Shown one piece after another: positions 10,262 to 22,140 of a stretch of 64,000 nt of DNA; position 1 is the stretch's first letter, and every line of letters begins with the position of its first letter. Both the position numbers and the translations under genes were made by a program. The notes beneath the pieces were generated by a model, which saw nothing but the letters and a program-made list of their open reading frames with translations, ran no database searches and was not told the origin of the DNA. The stretch covers positions 46,209,506-46,273,505 of the forward strand of contig CM034532.1 of NCBI GenBank assembly GCA_020002185.1. The letters run 5' to 3'. This stretch comes from Paraescarpia echinospica (taxonomy: Eukaryota > Annelida > Polychaeta > Sabellida > Siboglinidae).

Positions 10262-11160
10262 GCGTAGGTTTGGTGTTTTGGCTTTGTATACAACATATTA
10301 CATTCGTTTCCTGATAAACTAATGGTATTTTATTTGGAAATGAACTGGGATGGTTGCGAGATAAAAACAATTGTCATGCACCACTTGTGTAAGTAATTAT
10401 TTGAACTATTGTACACCTTCGGTCACTAAACCAAATGTAAATGTTAACACAATCTGAGAATATGTTGTGTCTTCCTTTCAAGTAGGTCTGCGATATTGGC
10501 ATTCGTATTAACTACAAATTCGTACCTTAACTTTGCAAACGTTTTGAAATAAAAATTAGCTACGTAGCTCTGCAAATAGTAGATATATAGTCGATTGTGT
10601 TTGAAGACGGTGGTTATAAAAAATAAGGGGGTAGGGTTAGCGTTTCGGTTTTGTATGCAAAATATTACATTGTTTGTCAGAAAATCTAGTGTTATTTTAT
10701 TTGGAAGTGAACTGGGATTCTTCTGAGATAAAACATAATTGTCATGCACCAGATGGGTAAAATTTTATAATGATTTGAACTAATGCCCACCCTTCACGAA
10801 ACCAAACTAAATTGTTAATTTATGTTAGCAAATGTTGTGTTTTTCTTTCAACTTCGTCTACAATATTGATGTGTGCATTAACTACATCAGTTTTTGATGT
10901 ACAAATTAGTTGTCATGTGCTACGTATGGAAGTAATTGTTTCGAGCTATTGTACACCGTCGGTCACGAAAGATATATAAACTTTCAACATAATTTGGTAT
11001 ATTTTGTGCTTTCGTTTCAATTCTAACTATTGTATTGATTTAAAATTTGCTGCACATACGTGCCTCGTTTTTTCCCACATGTTGACACAAAATTTTACCG
11101 TGTAGCCCTATAATTAGTAGATATATAGAGATATATGGCCGATTATGTACATGTTGAAAA
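10262..11160. repeat. diverged satellite-like tandem repeat, about 367-bp unit
   Basis: Unit one (10262-10628) and unit two (from 10629) align along most of their length: both carry a TTTTGTATRC word followed by TATTACAT, then TATTTTATTTGGAA, ATTGTCATGCACCA and a TTGAACTA word followed by CACC. Unit two is truncated, and a third partial unit (10906-11160) resumes in mid-unit with TTGTCATGTGCTAC and ends with AGTAGATATATAG, shared with unit one. Divergence is substantial. The SINE lies immediately to the left. Confidence 0.75.
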
Positions 11161-12397
11161 ACCTTCAAAAAACCCTGCCGCCATTTTCAGAAAATATCTT
11201 GTAAAACAAATCTGGTAGAAGTCACAAATAAATCCCGACACGGGTGACAGCTTGTAATATTTAGAATTAGGTATCCCTAACGTGATTTCTAGAGCCCTTT
11301 TGAGATTTTGGGCCTAGACTATTAGATTTCACTATAATATACACATTTGAAAACAGGTTCTGAATAAACCAATGGCATAATAGGGCCTATTGTTGGTTGT
11401 ACACGCACACGTTTTTACACGTGTATTTCGCAAACAAATCGCTCCAGTGGCGCCGCCTAACGAGTGAAACTTGTACTAATGCACGCTGACGCTATGGGAA
11501 TATCGAAACATCGCAACATTGTGGGTAGTAGACATCTTTGTAGCCATGTCACATCAGTTCAATTATATTAAGCTGCTCATTCTATTGTTTATATTGTCAC
11601 GATTGTGGCGGTTTTACACATTGGCCCTACTTAATCAGAACTATAGGACCAATCTACGTTTAGCTGCATCCGTATCCTCAAAGTAACTGCTTCGTACCGA
11701 CGTATGCCTAAATGTCAAAGATGGATAATTAAGTACTTTCGAACAACTCAGCGCGATAATTGAGGACATAGAACCTGGGAATGGGAAAATAGTTGCAGCT
11801 AGTGCATCTTCTACACGGAAGGTGTTGTACAGTCGAACTTGAGTGGGCTGGATGCGATGCTGATTTGAAACCAGTTCACCTGGGAGGTGCGCTATCATCA
11901 AAACGGCTTGAAGAGGACTGTCTTGTGTTAGTGAATGATTCCATTGCGCCAGGTACATTTGAAACTCTGCCCCTGTCTCTGAGCATGTTCTGGTCTAAAA
12001 ATGAGCGAGTCTTAAATATTCTGCTTCCGGTTGAAGAGCCTGCAACGGTATTGTTGATGTAGCCTACTCCACTACACAAATAGCAAGGATTGTTGGCACT
12101 TTTTAAGCATACTACAGAAACGGTGTGCCTGATGACTATGTGTAAAGTTTGGTTTCCGTGTCCTGTCCAAATCGTGCCCCGAAGTAAGGACTTTTTTTTC
12201 CAAGCAAGCGAAGCAGTCACATTATAATGTCATAGACGTCGGAAAGTGGTTAATACTGGGGGCTGTGGCTAGTCAAACCCCTTCTTCATCTGCTCCTCCC
12301 ATAGGTTTACAAAGTAATGGTGGGTTAAACCTATATCCAGCATTCCATCAAAAGTATGGGTGGGTTCAGCCCTACCAAGCCGCCCTCCCTCGGTTCC
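11161..12397. other. no recognised gene
   Basis: Two overlapping frames on opposite strands (11793-12062 plus and 11876-12220 minus) are open but resemble nothing known. No strong repeat is visible. Confidence 0.45.
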
Positions 12398-12610
12398 GAC
12401 GCCTATTTGAATGCAGTCAGTGGAGACCTTTAAAAAAGAAACGATCTAGAGGAAGACCGGCGAAACGGTGGAGAGAAGAACTAGACGAGTACTGGAAGGG
12501 CACCACCTGACAGAGGATAGAGCAAGACAGGCAGATCTGGAAACGACTCGCTAATGCCTTCGTTCAACCACGGGACACTACGGCTGCACAATGATGATGA
12601 TGATGATGAT
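12398..12610 (+). mobile_element. 3' tail of a LINE (RTE-like C terminus)
   Basis: The plus-strand frame reads the typical C-terminal signature of a non-LTR reverse transcriptase: RGRPAKRWREELDEYW, then, after a TGG-to-TGA stop, QDRQIWKRLANAF. A (TGA)n/(GAT)n run follows at 12593-12610, the kind of short microsatellite tail seen on RTE-type and related LINEs. Everything upstream of the C terminus is missing or unrecognisable, so this is a severely 5'-truncated, inactive insertion. RTE-like assignment is inference from the tail. Confidence 0.75.
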
Positions 12611-13560
12611 ATTGAGTTGTTCGACTGTTAAGACTCGTGTGAAAATGTTTACCTACATAATAAAGACGGTGACATTGAACTGAGTTTTTAATGCTGTTTC
12701 GTTTGTTAGGCTCTATTCCTAGTTCCTGTGATGTAGTAGGTCTACCCGGCCGATCATCTTATCACTGAGGGGTTAGACTACATGGGAATAATGTGTTGGG
12801 AATATCTGAGTTATTCAATAAAACAGCACGGGGAATCCCCAGGAAAAAAACCCACTCCACATCTCGGTGACGTAATGCTGTTTCACCCCGTATGCAAGTA
12901 GGCCGAGTTCATGATACCAACAGTCTAAGGTAACTGTTTTTTTTATATTTTATCCCGCGTGCCGACTAATCGACGTGTAGACTCTGTCTACTTGTAGTTA
13001 ACGATATATTTGGCGTTTGCGTCATGGTTGTCTGCCTTGTTGAGTAGAACTTATGCACGAACAGTCATCGCGTCTTTTTCTGCGAACAGGCTCTTTATGA
13101 TTGTATCAGATGAAGCCGACCCGGCGATGATCCGCAGCTGATGAACTAGGCAGATGGCGAGTATCTGCTTTCTAAACTCTCCTTAGCTCAACTTCCGTGA
13201 GCGGCCTCGATATTCGATACCACGCCGGCCGTACTCGACACGAACGTCGATTGAATTCAATCGAATTTCATCATAGAAATTAAATTAGTATGGCAACGAT
13301 TACTGGCTCGAATCATCTGTCCGTGCTGATCGGCGTTCGCTACATTATTGATGGCATAACGCCCGCGCTGAGCTCGACCGGTCGGCTCTCACGCAATCGC
13401 GTGCTGCCGTGGAGACATCCCCAGGGACCGTTCGTTGTCTGCAGCGGGTCAACATGGCGGACGGTTGGCGAATCGCCGTGTCGTCGGTGGCAGCCTGGCA
13501 GCCTGGCAGGCGTGTACACGTGGACGTAGGGCCTACTACGTACCTAGTGAGGTAGCCTAG
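12611..13560. other. no recognised gene; CpG-rich 13.1-13.5 kb
   Basis: Unique DNA. The stretch 13180-13510 is GC- and CpG-rich and open in one plus-strand frame (13290-13529), which I attribute to composition. No promoter motif or domain is evident. Confidence 0.4.
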
Positions 13561-13936
13561 GTAAATTTATCTATCCATTACGTGACCTGTTGCCTAGCAA
13601 AAGTTCCGTTAAGTCATCAAAAAATGGATGCCGAACACGTGGTGCGTTCCTACGTTCCGTTGTAACAAGGTTTATTAGTAGACTTACTATTGTATTGGAA
13701 TTCTGGCCACAAAAGTGTTTCGTTATGACCAAAACATAACGCAAAGTTTCTGATGTGACAACTGTAGGCATACTTCGGAATGTTTGAGTTATGATATGTA
13801 ATGCAGCAACGGCAATGCAATTCGCGTGCATAACTGTTATCAACACTGAAACGCTCCAGGTGTTTGGCATCCATTTTTGATGGCTTGATAGACCTTTTGC
13901 TAGACAACAGGTTACGTGATGGATAGGTCAATTGAC
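13561..13936. mobile_element. terminal-inverted-repeat element, 376 bp
   Basis: Left (13561-13640) and right (13858-13936) ends are imperfect inverted repeats of about 80 bp. Shared words include CTATCCATYACGT, CTAGCAAAAG and ATCAAAAAATGGATGCC with one-base variation. The interior has no recognisable transposase, so it is a non-autonomous DNA element. A related end lies at 14161-14248. Confidence 0.75.
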
Positions 13937-14160
13937 GGATCCACTATGTCGCAATTTGTGTACGTCACAATCAAAATTGTGTGCATGACCACCCTCAAGC
14001 TTTGCCTTCAATGTTGATGTGTTATGGCTATAATATTATATAAATTACATCATTGTTCCTACTTGGCATCTTATAAATAAAACATTCCCGCATATAGTTG
14101 TCACTACAGAAAATTTGCCTTCAGTTTTGTTATAAAGAAAAACTATACGACGGAATTTGC

Positions 14161-14248
14161 GAACACCCAACGTTTTCAGCACCATCTTTGATGGCTTGAC
14201 GGACCTTTTGCAAAGCAACATGTCACGTGATGTATAGGTAAATTGCAA
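14161..14248. mobile_element. lone right end of the same TIR family
   Basis: This stretch matches the right terminal repeat of the element at 13561-13936: TTTGATGGCTTGAYRGACCTTTTGC is followed by an ACRTGTCACGTGATG word and TATAGGTAAATTG. No matching left end is obvious between 13937 and 14160, so it is a truncated or rearranged second copy. Confidence 0.65.
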
Positions 14249-14569
14249 CGAATCTCTCGGTGTTTAACAACGTTCTCCGACTTGCGCATTGCATGATAGA
14301 ACATGTTGGGGCTGTTAGTCTCCTCTTTGTCCTTATCAATGTCTTATGCTCTTGTAGTCCGGATCAGGTTGACTCGTGCTCTCCATTCCTCGTCAAATCC
14401 TGCCAATCTGCCTGCGCAATCCTTCCATCTCAATCGTGGTTTTCTGGTAATATATTAAAATATCGTATTGATCGTAATGTCTTCACTCGGCCGTTACAAC
14501 GATGGATGATAAGACACCGATTTCATAAATGCTAATCAACTCGGCTACGGCCGGTTCGCCTATCAGTGC

Positions 14570-14830
14570 CATAGACGCGGGAACAGGGGGCGCAAAGCGG
14601 GCAGCTGTCCCCCTGGAATTTCTCTGGGGGCAGACATATGGTTCTGCCCCCCCCCATTAAATGTGAGCATAAATGTTTGTTTTTGTGGTGAGTGTCAATG
14701 GCGGGTGGAAATGTAAATTTTATGAGACGATTAATGTGTATTTTTATTGACTGTGATAGATGTGTGCAATTGGAGGGTGGACATATTGTTTTCTGCCCCC
14801 TCCCCCAGTAATAGGCGGCCCCCCTCCCCG
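14570..14830. repeat. G/C-run hairpins in a diverged duplication
   Basis: A perfect 8-bp stem GGGGGCAG/CTGCCCCC (about 14625-14651) recurs in altered form about 148 bp to the right (GAGGGTGGACATATTG, then CTGCCCCC). Such C-run segments often lie at transposon ends in invertebrate genomes, but I cannot assign a family. Confidence 0.45.
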
Positions 14831-14964
14831 TCTTCAGAGACAGCGGAGAAAGCAGAGAGAAGGTAAATTGACAGGAGCAGAAAGTAGTTTTTGTAATAGC
14901 ACTGACCTTCCCCCGTGTTTGTTCGGATGTCATGAGTTCACAGCTGAGGCAGCGGAGAAGCTGA

Positions 14965-15123
14965 AGTTACAGCGGCGGCGGCGAAACTATTTCCAACAAC
15001 AGTCGTATCCTTTGCTGTCCCTGCTGCATTGTCCGTCCTCTGTCCTCCAGCAGCCTCCATGCCTTCTTGGTCACACTATCGTCCTCTCTGCATAATACAT
15101 GCCTGAACCACCGAACTTTGATC
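14965..15123 (-). pseudogene. LINE reverse transcriptase C-terminal remnant
   Basis: The minus-strand frame reads IKVRWFRHVLCREDDSVTKK, matching the conserved RWFGHVxRxEDD-type segment near the end of many non-LTR retrotransposon polymerases. It is followed by a degraded basic tract and a stop. No other LINE motif is recognisable on either side, so it is a small decayed scrap, of a family different from the three copies at 16-22 kb. Confidence 0.55.
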
Positions 15124-16011
15124 TTTCTTAATTTAAATATCCTCTTTCAAATAAGATTTATATAAAGATGTGTTTAGACCAGAAGTGATTACAACAGCTA
15201 TTAATAATTTCATCAGTTGCATAACTGCTTTGATTGTGTATCTTATCCGTAAAATAAGCAGTTGCACAATTGAGGATGCCACTATGGTGGGTTCAGCTTC
15301 CGTCATATCCAGTACGAAATGGCACACGATCATAGCTGATCGACATCCAAACCAACTATCCGCGTTCATAAAAACAATATCCGTTTGTATAGACTTCTCC
15401 AAAACAGTCGACTCGAACAACCGGGTCGCATGTTTGAAATACTAGTGGCCTATAGAATAGGGCCTACCAACCTTTATTGTAACAATTCTCCTGGATGAGT
15501 TTCATCTCCTGGTGATGAGAACAAAGACATCCAAATTAAGTGAAATACAGGATGCAGTACTGCTGTCTTATTTCATTTTAATACGTTTTAGCCTATGTCC
15601 TGCGCTATCTTCTCCACTTATCGCACTGCGTCTATATTTAAAGTATGTAGAGAATTCTTACTCCTATGCCACCATCAACAAATTCGCAAACAAATGGTCC
15701 ACGCTTGGAAACGCACGTAAATTGGAATGTTCGTAACGTAACTCGTGTTTTTTATTGATTGTTCCGTGATCCGCCGATCAGTTGTCGACGTTTTACACAA
15801 CTTGACTGATCACATTTATGTCAAAGCAAACGTCATGTAGGAATACGTCTGGAAACCGTCTTCTGCGTCAGCGTGCATGTAGCGCCACCGGAAGATGTAC
15901 ATTTTTGCTAGTAATAATAATAATAAGGGCTAGAATTTTAGATTGGTGTAACTTCTATTTGGCGTATTAAATATACTAAAACCGTCGTTTTAAACGTCGA
16001 TTAAATTATAT
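15124..16011. other. no recognised gene
   Basis: Unique sequence. Frames at 15133-15420 (minus) and 15170-15445 (plus) overlap and show no domain. A short ATA run lies near 15910. Confidence 0.5.
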
Positions 16012-17744
16012 ATTTAACAAGATTTAACAAGATTTAACAAGATTGCCATCCAGAGAATTAACTCTAGATGACAGGTGGACAAGGAAGCCCTTTGGCTTAT
16101 CGAGAGTCCAACCCTTTTATCTACATATATCCAGCCCTTCTGAGGTATGTGTCGATTTTATTTTTAAACATATTCACACTACTAGCACCCACACAATCAT
16201 CAGATAATCTGTTCCATACATTCACAGTCCTTTGTGAAAATGAAAACTTTCTTACGTCTAATCTACACTGTTCCTTTACTAATGTAACTTCGTGTCCTCT
16301 AGTCTTTCTATCTTTCTTAACTGAAAAAAACATATTTCTATCAATATTTTCATAACCATTCAATATTTTAAACACTTCTATCTGATCTCCTCTCAATCTC
16401 CTGGTCTCTAGTGTTGCTAAACCACATTCTTTTAGGCGTTTTTCATAACTAAGATCCCTCAGTTTTGGTATCATTTTAGTCGCTCTCCTCTGTACTCTTT
16501 CTAGCATATCTATGTCCTTCTTGCGGTATGGCCTCCACGCTTGTATACAATATTCTAAATGAGGCCTAACTATTGTTTTGTACAGCGGTATTATTAGTTT
16601 TAGCTATATTTCGCCTAATCAATCCAAGGATTTGATTTCTTTTTGAAGCTGCAATTCCACACTGCTCTGAAACCTTCATGTAAGCACTAATTGTCAGCCC
16701 TAAGTCTTTTTCTTTTATAGTAGTATTTAGTACAGTTCCCCCATTGTATATTCTACATATTCGTTCCCATGTCCTGTGTGAAGACATTTACATTTCCCAA
16801 AATTGAACAACATTTGCCACTTTTCAGACCATTTGATCAACCTGTCAAGATCATCCTGTAAATGCTGTCTATCTCCATCACTTTTAATCCTTCTAAACAC
16901 TTTTGTATCATCTGCAAATTTCAACACCTTGCTAGCTATATCATCGTCTAAATCGTTTATATATATTAAGAATAATATAGGTCCCAGTACTGATCCCTGT
17001 GGAACCCCACTCAAAACTGATTTCCAGTTTGAAGCCTCCCCATCAACAACTACCCGCTGTCTTCTGTCAATCAGCCATTTTTCTATCCAGTTAATTATAC
17101 CATTTCCTATGCCATGGGCCTTTTGTTTAAGCAGTAATCTCTGATGTGGCACTTTGTCGAAAGCTTTTTGAAAATCTAAGTAGATGATATCTACTGGTGA
17201 TCCATCATCTACCCACTTAGTGATATCTTCCAAAAAACATAACATATTTGTTAAGCATGACCTCGCTTTTAGAAACCCATGTTGAGATGGGTTTATCAAG
17301 TTATATTTAACAAGAAAATCCACCATGTGATCTTTAATAAGTCTTTCTAATAATTTACAAATCACCGATGTTAAACTAACTGGTCTATAATTATTTAACT
17401 TGTTTCTCGAACCTTTTTTGAATAACGGTATAATGTTTGCTTCTTTCCATTCTAAAGGAACCACTCCCTCTTCTAATGACAAGTTGAAAACTGTTGCAAG
17501 CGGTATGCTAATTTGTTCTACAATTTCCAATAGTAGTTTGGGTGGAATACCATCCACTCCAGGTGATTTATTATCCTTCATAGCCCTGATTTTCTTAGCT
17601 ACCATTTCTGGGGTTACAATTAACTGTCTTAAATAGTCTGATTCTGCCCCCTTGAACTTAGCCTCTGGTACTGGCAGTGAACTAGTGTCTTCTCTGGTAA
17701 ACACAGAACTAAAATACTCATTCAGGTCTTCTGCCATTAAGAAT
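16012..17744 (-). mobile_element. CR1/L2-like LINE, copy A, 5'-truncated
   Basis: Minus-strand reverse transcriptase frame from 17737 down to about 16121. Motifs in order: SPGVDGIPPKLL, YRPVSLTSVICK, YLDFQKAFDKVPHQ, SGVPQGSVLGPILFLIYIND and the catalytic FADD box (FADDTKVFRR), then the C-terminal region ending in NRLSDDCVGASSV and a YM C terminus. The 3' end carries three 10-bp terminal units (ATTTAACAAG, plus strand), the non-poly(A) terminal repeat type of the CR1/L2/Rex1 group. The frame is intact through the RT core but broken near 16590-16780 by small deletions. The endonuclease is absent: the copy begins at a truncation point after TTAAGAAT at 17744. It is dead on its own. Clade name is by motif resemblance. 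Confidence 0.9.
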
Positions 17745-18027
17745 ATGATGCAGTAAACGTGTGTATACGCGGCATAAATAATATTACTAATCTATTATAA
17801 GTATTCTGATGTATACAAGTTCATGGATAGTATTGGTTGACGACGATAGGGGGCGAATCCAATATGGCCGCACACAGTGGGGAAACTTCCAAAATTCAAA
17901 TCATATTTGCCGCCGTGAATAGACTATCAACAATAACGAATTTTCTTGTTGTACCCAAAGGCAATATAAAGAACAGACTACAACAACTTGATGTTCTAAA
18001 CAAATGAAATCCCTACCTTCCTTCCTG
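17745..18027. repeat. duplicated spacer, first copy (283 bp)
   Basis: Sequence between LINE copies A and B. It is repeated at 19762-20043 with only two visible differences (a T/G substitution in AGTATTCTGATG and a one-A length change in GGGGAAAC). It is not LINE sequence: it starts ATGATGCAG exactly where copies A and B leave LINE homology with copy C. It records a recent duplication of about 2,017 bp. Confidence 0.93.
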
Positions 18028-19761
18028 TTTAACAAGATTTAACAAGATTGCCATCCAGAAAATTACTCTGGATGGCAGGTGGACAAGGAAGCCTTTTGGC
18101 TTATCGAGAGTCCAATACTTTTTATCTACATGTATCCCGCCTTTTTAAGGTGTGTGTCGATTTTATTTTTAAACATATTCACGCTACTAGCACCAACACA
18201 ATCAGGAGATAATCTTTTCATTCATTTACAGTCCTTTGTGAGAATGAGAACTTTCTTATATCTAATCTACACTGCTCCTTTACTAATGTAGCTTCATGTC
18301 CTCTGGTCCTTCTATTTTTCTTAACTGAGAAAAAAATGTTTCTATCAATATTTTCATAACCATTCAATATTTTAAACACTTCTATGTGATCTCCTCTCAA
18401 TCTCCTGGTCTCTAATGTTGTTAAACCACATTCTTTTAGGCGTATTTCGTAACTAAGATCCCTCAGATTTGGTATCATTTTAGTCGCTCTCCTCTGTACT
18501 CTTTCTAGCATATCTATGTCCTTCTTGCGATATGGCCTCCATGCTTGTATACAATATTCTAAATGAGGCCTCACTATTGTTTTGTACAGCGGTACTATTA
18601 ATTCTTTTTTCTTATACGCTATATTTCGCCTAATTAATCCAAGGATTTGATTTCCCTTTGACGCTGCAATTCCGCACTGCTCTGAAACCTTCATATCAGC
18701 ACTAATGGTTAACCCCAAGTCCTTTTCTTTTACAGTAGTACTTAGAACAGTACCCCCCATTTTATATTTTACCTCTTCATTCCCATGACCTGTGTGGAGG
18801 CATTTACATTTCCCAAAATTGAACAGCATTTGCCACTTTTCAGACCATTTGATCAACCTATCAAGATCATCTTGTAAATGCTGTCTGTCTCCATCACTTT
18901 TAATCCTTCTAAACACTTTTGTATCATCCGCAAATTTTAACACCTTGCTTGTTATATCATCGTCCAAATCGTTGATATATATTAAGAATAATATAGGTCC
19001 TAGTACTGATCCCTGTGGAACCCCACTCAAAACTGATTTCCAGTTTGAAGCCTCCCCATCAACAGCTACCCGCTGTCTTCTGTCAATCAGCCATTTTTCT
19101 ATCCAGTTAATTATACCATTTCCTATGCCATGGGCCTTTTGTTTAAGCAGTAATCTCTGATGTGGCACTTTGTCGAAAGCTTTTTGAAAATCTAAGTAGA
19201 TGATATCTACTGGTGATCCATCATCTACCCACTTAGTGATATCTTCCAAAAAACATAACATGTTTGTTAAGCATGACCTCGCTTTTAGAAACCCATGTTG
19301 AGATGGGTTTATCAAGTTATGTTTAACAAGACAATCCACCATGTGATCTTTAATAAGTCTTTCTAATAATTTACAAATCACCGATGTTAAACTAACTGGT
19401 CTATAATTATTTGACTTGTTTCTCGAACCTTTTTTTAAATAACGGTATAATGTTTGCTTCTTTCCATTCTAAAGGAACCACTCCCTCTTCTAATGACAAG
19501 TTGAAAACTGTTGCAAGCGGTATGCTAATTTGTTCTACAATTTCCAATAGTAGTTTGGGTGAAATACCATCCACTCCAGGTGATTTATTATCCTTCATAG
19601 CCCTGATTTTCTTAGCTACCATTTCTGGGGTTACAATTAACTGTCTTAAATAGTCTGATTCTGCCCCCTTGAACTTAGCCTCTGGTACTGGCAGTGAACT
19701 AGTGTCTTCTCTGGTAAACACTGAACTAAAATACTCATTCAGGTCTTCTGCCATTAAGAAT
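18028..19761 (-). mobile_element. CR1/L2-like LINE, copy B, chimeric
   Basis: Same family and orientation as copies A and C. The left (3') part matches copy C almost base for base; the right (5') part matches copy A, including A's truncation point after TTAAGAAT and its spacer. The switch lies in 19002-19018, where all three copies are identical: T at 19001 is C-like (A has C) and A at 19019 is A-like (C has T). The RT core (LDFQKAFDKVPH, GVPQGSVLGP, FADD) is open from 19381 to 18218. A frameshift near 19430 separates the N-terminal piece (19754-19407), and a one-base loss near 18210 removes the C-terminal residues. It is non-functional. Confidence 0.93.
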
Positions 19762-20043
19762 ATGATGCAGTAAACGTGTGTATACGCGGCATAAATAATA
19801 TTACTAATCTATTATAAGTATTCGGATGTATACAAGTTCATGGATAGTATTGGTTGACGACGATAGGGGGCGAATCCAATATGGCCGCACACAGTGGGGA
19901 ACTTCCAAAATTCAAATCATATTTGCCGCCGTGAATAGACTATCAACAATAACGAATTTTCTTGTTGTACCCAAAGGCAATATAAAGAACAGACTACAAC
20001 AACTTGATGTTCTAAACAAATGAAATCCCTACCTTCCTTCCTG
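19762..20043. repeat. duplicated spacer, second copy (282 bp)
   Basis: Near-identical to 17745-18027. It joins the A-like 5' end of LINE copy B to the 3' end of copy C. Together with copy B it forms the duplicated unit of about 2,017 bp. Confidence 0.93.
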
Positions 20044-22140
20044 TTTAACAAGATTTAACAAGATTGCCATCCAGAAAATTACTCTGGATGGCAGGTGGAC
20101 AAGGAAGCCTTTTGGCTTATCGAGAGTCCAATACTTTTTATCTACATGTATCCCGCCTTTTTAAGGTGTGTGTCGATTTTATTTTTAAACATATTCACGC
20201 TACTAGCACCAACACAATCAGGAGATAATCTGTTCCATTCATTTACAGTCCTTTGTGAGAATGAGAACTTTCTTATATCTAATCTACACTGCTCCTTTAC
20301 TAATGTAGCTTCATGTCCTCTGGTCCTTCTATTTTTCTTAACTGAGAAAAAAATGTTTCTATCAATATTTTCATAATCATTCAATATTTTAAACACTTCT
20401 ATGTGATCTCCTCTCAATCTCCTGGTCTCTAATGTTGTTAAACCACATTCTTTTAGGCGTATTTCGTAACTAAGATCCCTCAGATTTGGTATCACTTTAG
20501 TCGCTCTCCTCTGTATTCTTTCTAGCATATCTATGTCCTTCTTGCGATATGGCCTCCACGCTTGTATACAATATTCTAAATGAGGCCTAACTATTGTTTT
20601 GTACAGCGGTACTATTAATTCTTTTTTCTTATACGCTATATTTCGCCTAATTAATCCAAGGATTTGATTTCCCTTTGACGCTGCAATTCCGCACTGCTCT
20701 GAAACCTTCATATCAGCACTAATGGTTAACCCCAAGTCCTTTTCTTTTACAGTAGTACTTAGAACAGTACCCCCCATTTTATATTTTACCTCTTCATTCC
20801 CATGACCTGTGTGGAGGCATTTACATTTCCCAAAATTGAACAGCATTTGCCACTTTTCAGACCATTTGATCAACCTATCAAGATCATCTTGTAAATGCTG
20901 TCTGTCTCCATCACTTTTAATCCTTCTAAACACTTTTGTATCATCCGCAAATTTTAACACCTTGCTTGTTATATCATCGTCCAAATCGTTGATATATATT
21001 AAGAATAATATAGGTCCTAGTACTGATCCCTGTGGTACCCCACTCAATACCGATTTCCAGTTTGAAGCCTCCCCATCAACTACTACACGTTGTCTTCTGT
21101 CATTCAGCCATTTTTCTATCCAGTTTATTATACCATTTCCTATGCCATGGGCCTTTAGCTTAAGGAGTAATCTTTGATGTGGTACTTTGTCGAAAGCTTT
21201 TTGAAAATCTAAATAGATGATATCTACTGGTGATCCCTCATCTACCCACCTAGTGATGTCTTCCAAAAAACATAACATATTTGTTAAGCATGACCTCGCT
21301 TTTAAAAACCCATGTTGAGATGGGTTTATCAAGTTATGTTTAACAAGAAAATCCACCATGTGATCTTTAATTAGTCTTTCTAATAATTTGCAAATCACTG
21401 ATGTTAAACTCACTGGTCTATAGTTCTCTGACTTGTTTCTCGAACCTTTTTTTAAATAACGGTATAATGTTTGCCTCTTTCCATTCTAAAGGAACCACTC
21501 CCTCTTCTAATGACAAATTGAAAACTGTTGCAAGCGGTACGCTAATTTGTTCTACAATTTCCAATAGTAGTTTGGGCGGAATCCCATCCACTCCAGGTGA
21601 TTTATTATCCTTCATAGCCCTTATTTTCTTAGCTACCATTTCCGGGGTTACAATTAATTGTCCTAAATAGTCTGAATCTGCCCCCTTGAACTTAGCCTCT
21701 GGTACTGGCAGTGAACTAATATCTTCCCTGGTAAACACTGAACTAAAATACTCATTCAGGTCTTCTGCCATTAAGAATCCCTCTGATATTATATTTCCAG
21801 CACTATCTTCTAGAGGACCGACCTTATCCTGAACTTTCTGTTTGCTTCGAATATACGCATAAAAACTCTTACTGTCATGTTTTATATTACTAGCTAATGT
21901 TTTTTCATAGCTTCTCTTTGAATTTCTAATTTCAGCTGTAGCTTGATTAAGTGCTTCTTTATAAATGTTGTAGTCTTCATCATTTCCAGTACATCTATAT
22001 GACTTCCACATCATTTGTTTATACTTAATTTTTCTAATGGCTTCTTTCGATAAGTGTTTCTTTTTAGACCGTTTCCCTTGTTTTTTGAAAGGTACAAATT
22101 TATCGACTATGCACTTAATTTCACTATTTAAGATATTCCA
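20044..22140 (-). mobile_element. CR1/L2-like LINE, copy C, longest
   Basis: Minus-strand copy extending about 380 bp further 5' than A or B, into the linker between endonuclease and polymerase (frame 22014-21418 and in-frame codons to about 22140, with a basic KKKHLSKEAIRKIKYK stretch). After a one-base frameshift in an A run near 21450, the polymerase frame 21413-20142 is open: YLDFQKAFDKVPHQ, SGVPQGSVLGPILF, FADDTKVFRR and the complete C terminus to KAGYM. The 3' end shows two terminal 10-bp units. The endonuclease domain and 5' end are missing, the usual 5' truncation of target-primed integration. With one frameshift it is the least damaged of the three copies but still not autonomous. 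Confidence 0.92.

Noticed and set aside
14760..15095. 111-codon plus-strand frame with a Pro-rich start
   Set aside because: It overlaps C-run repeat sequence and the antisense of the LINE C-terminal remnant at 14965-15123.
16803..21670. Plus-strand frames such as 16803-17144, 18792-19160 and 20809-21177
   Set aside because: They are antisense shadows of the LINE polymerase, repeated at matching places in the three copies.
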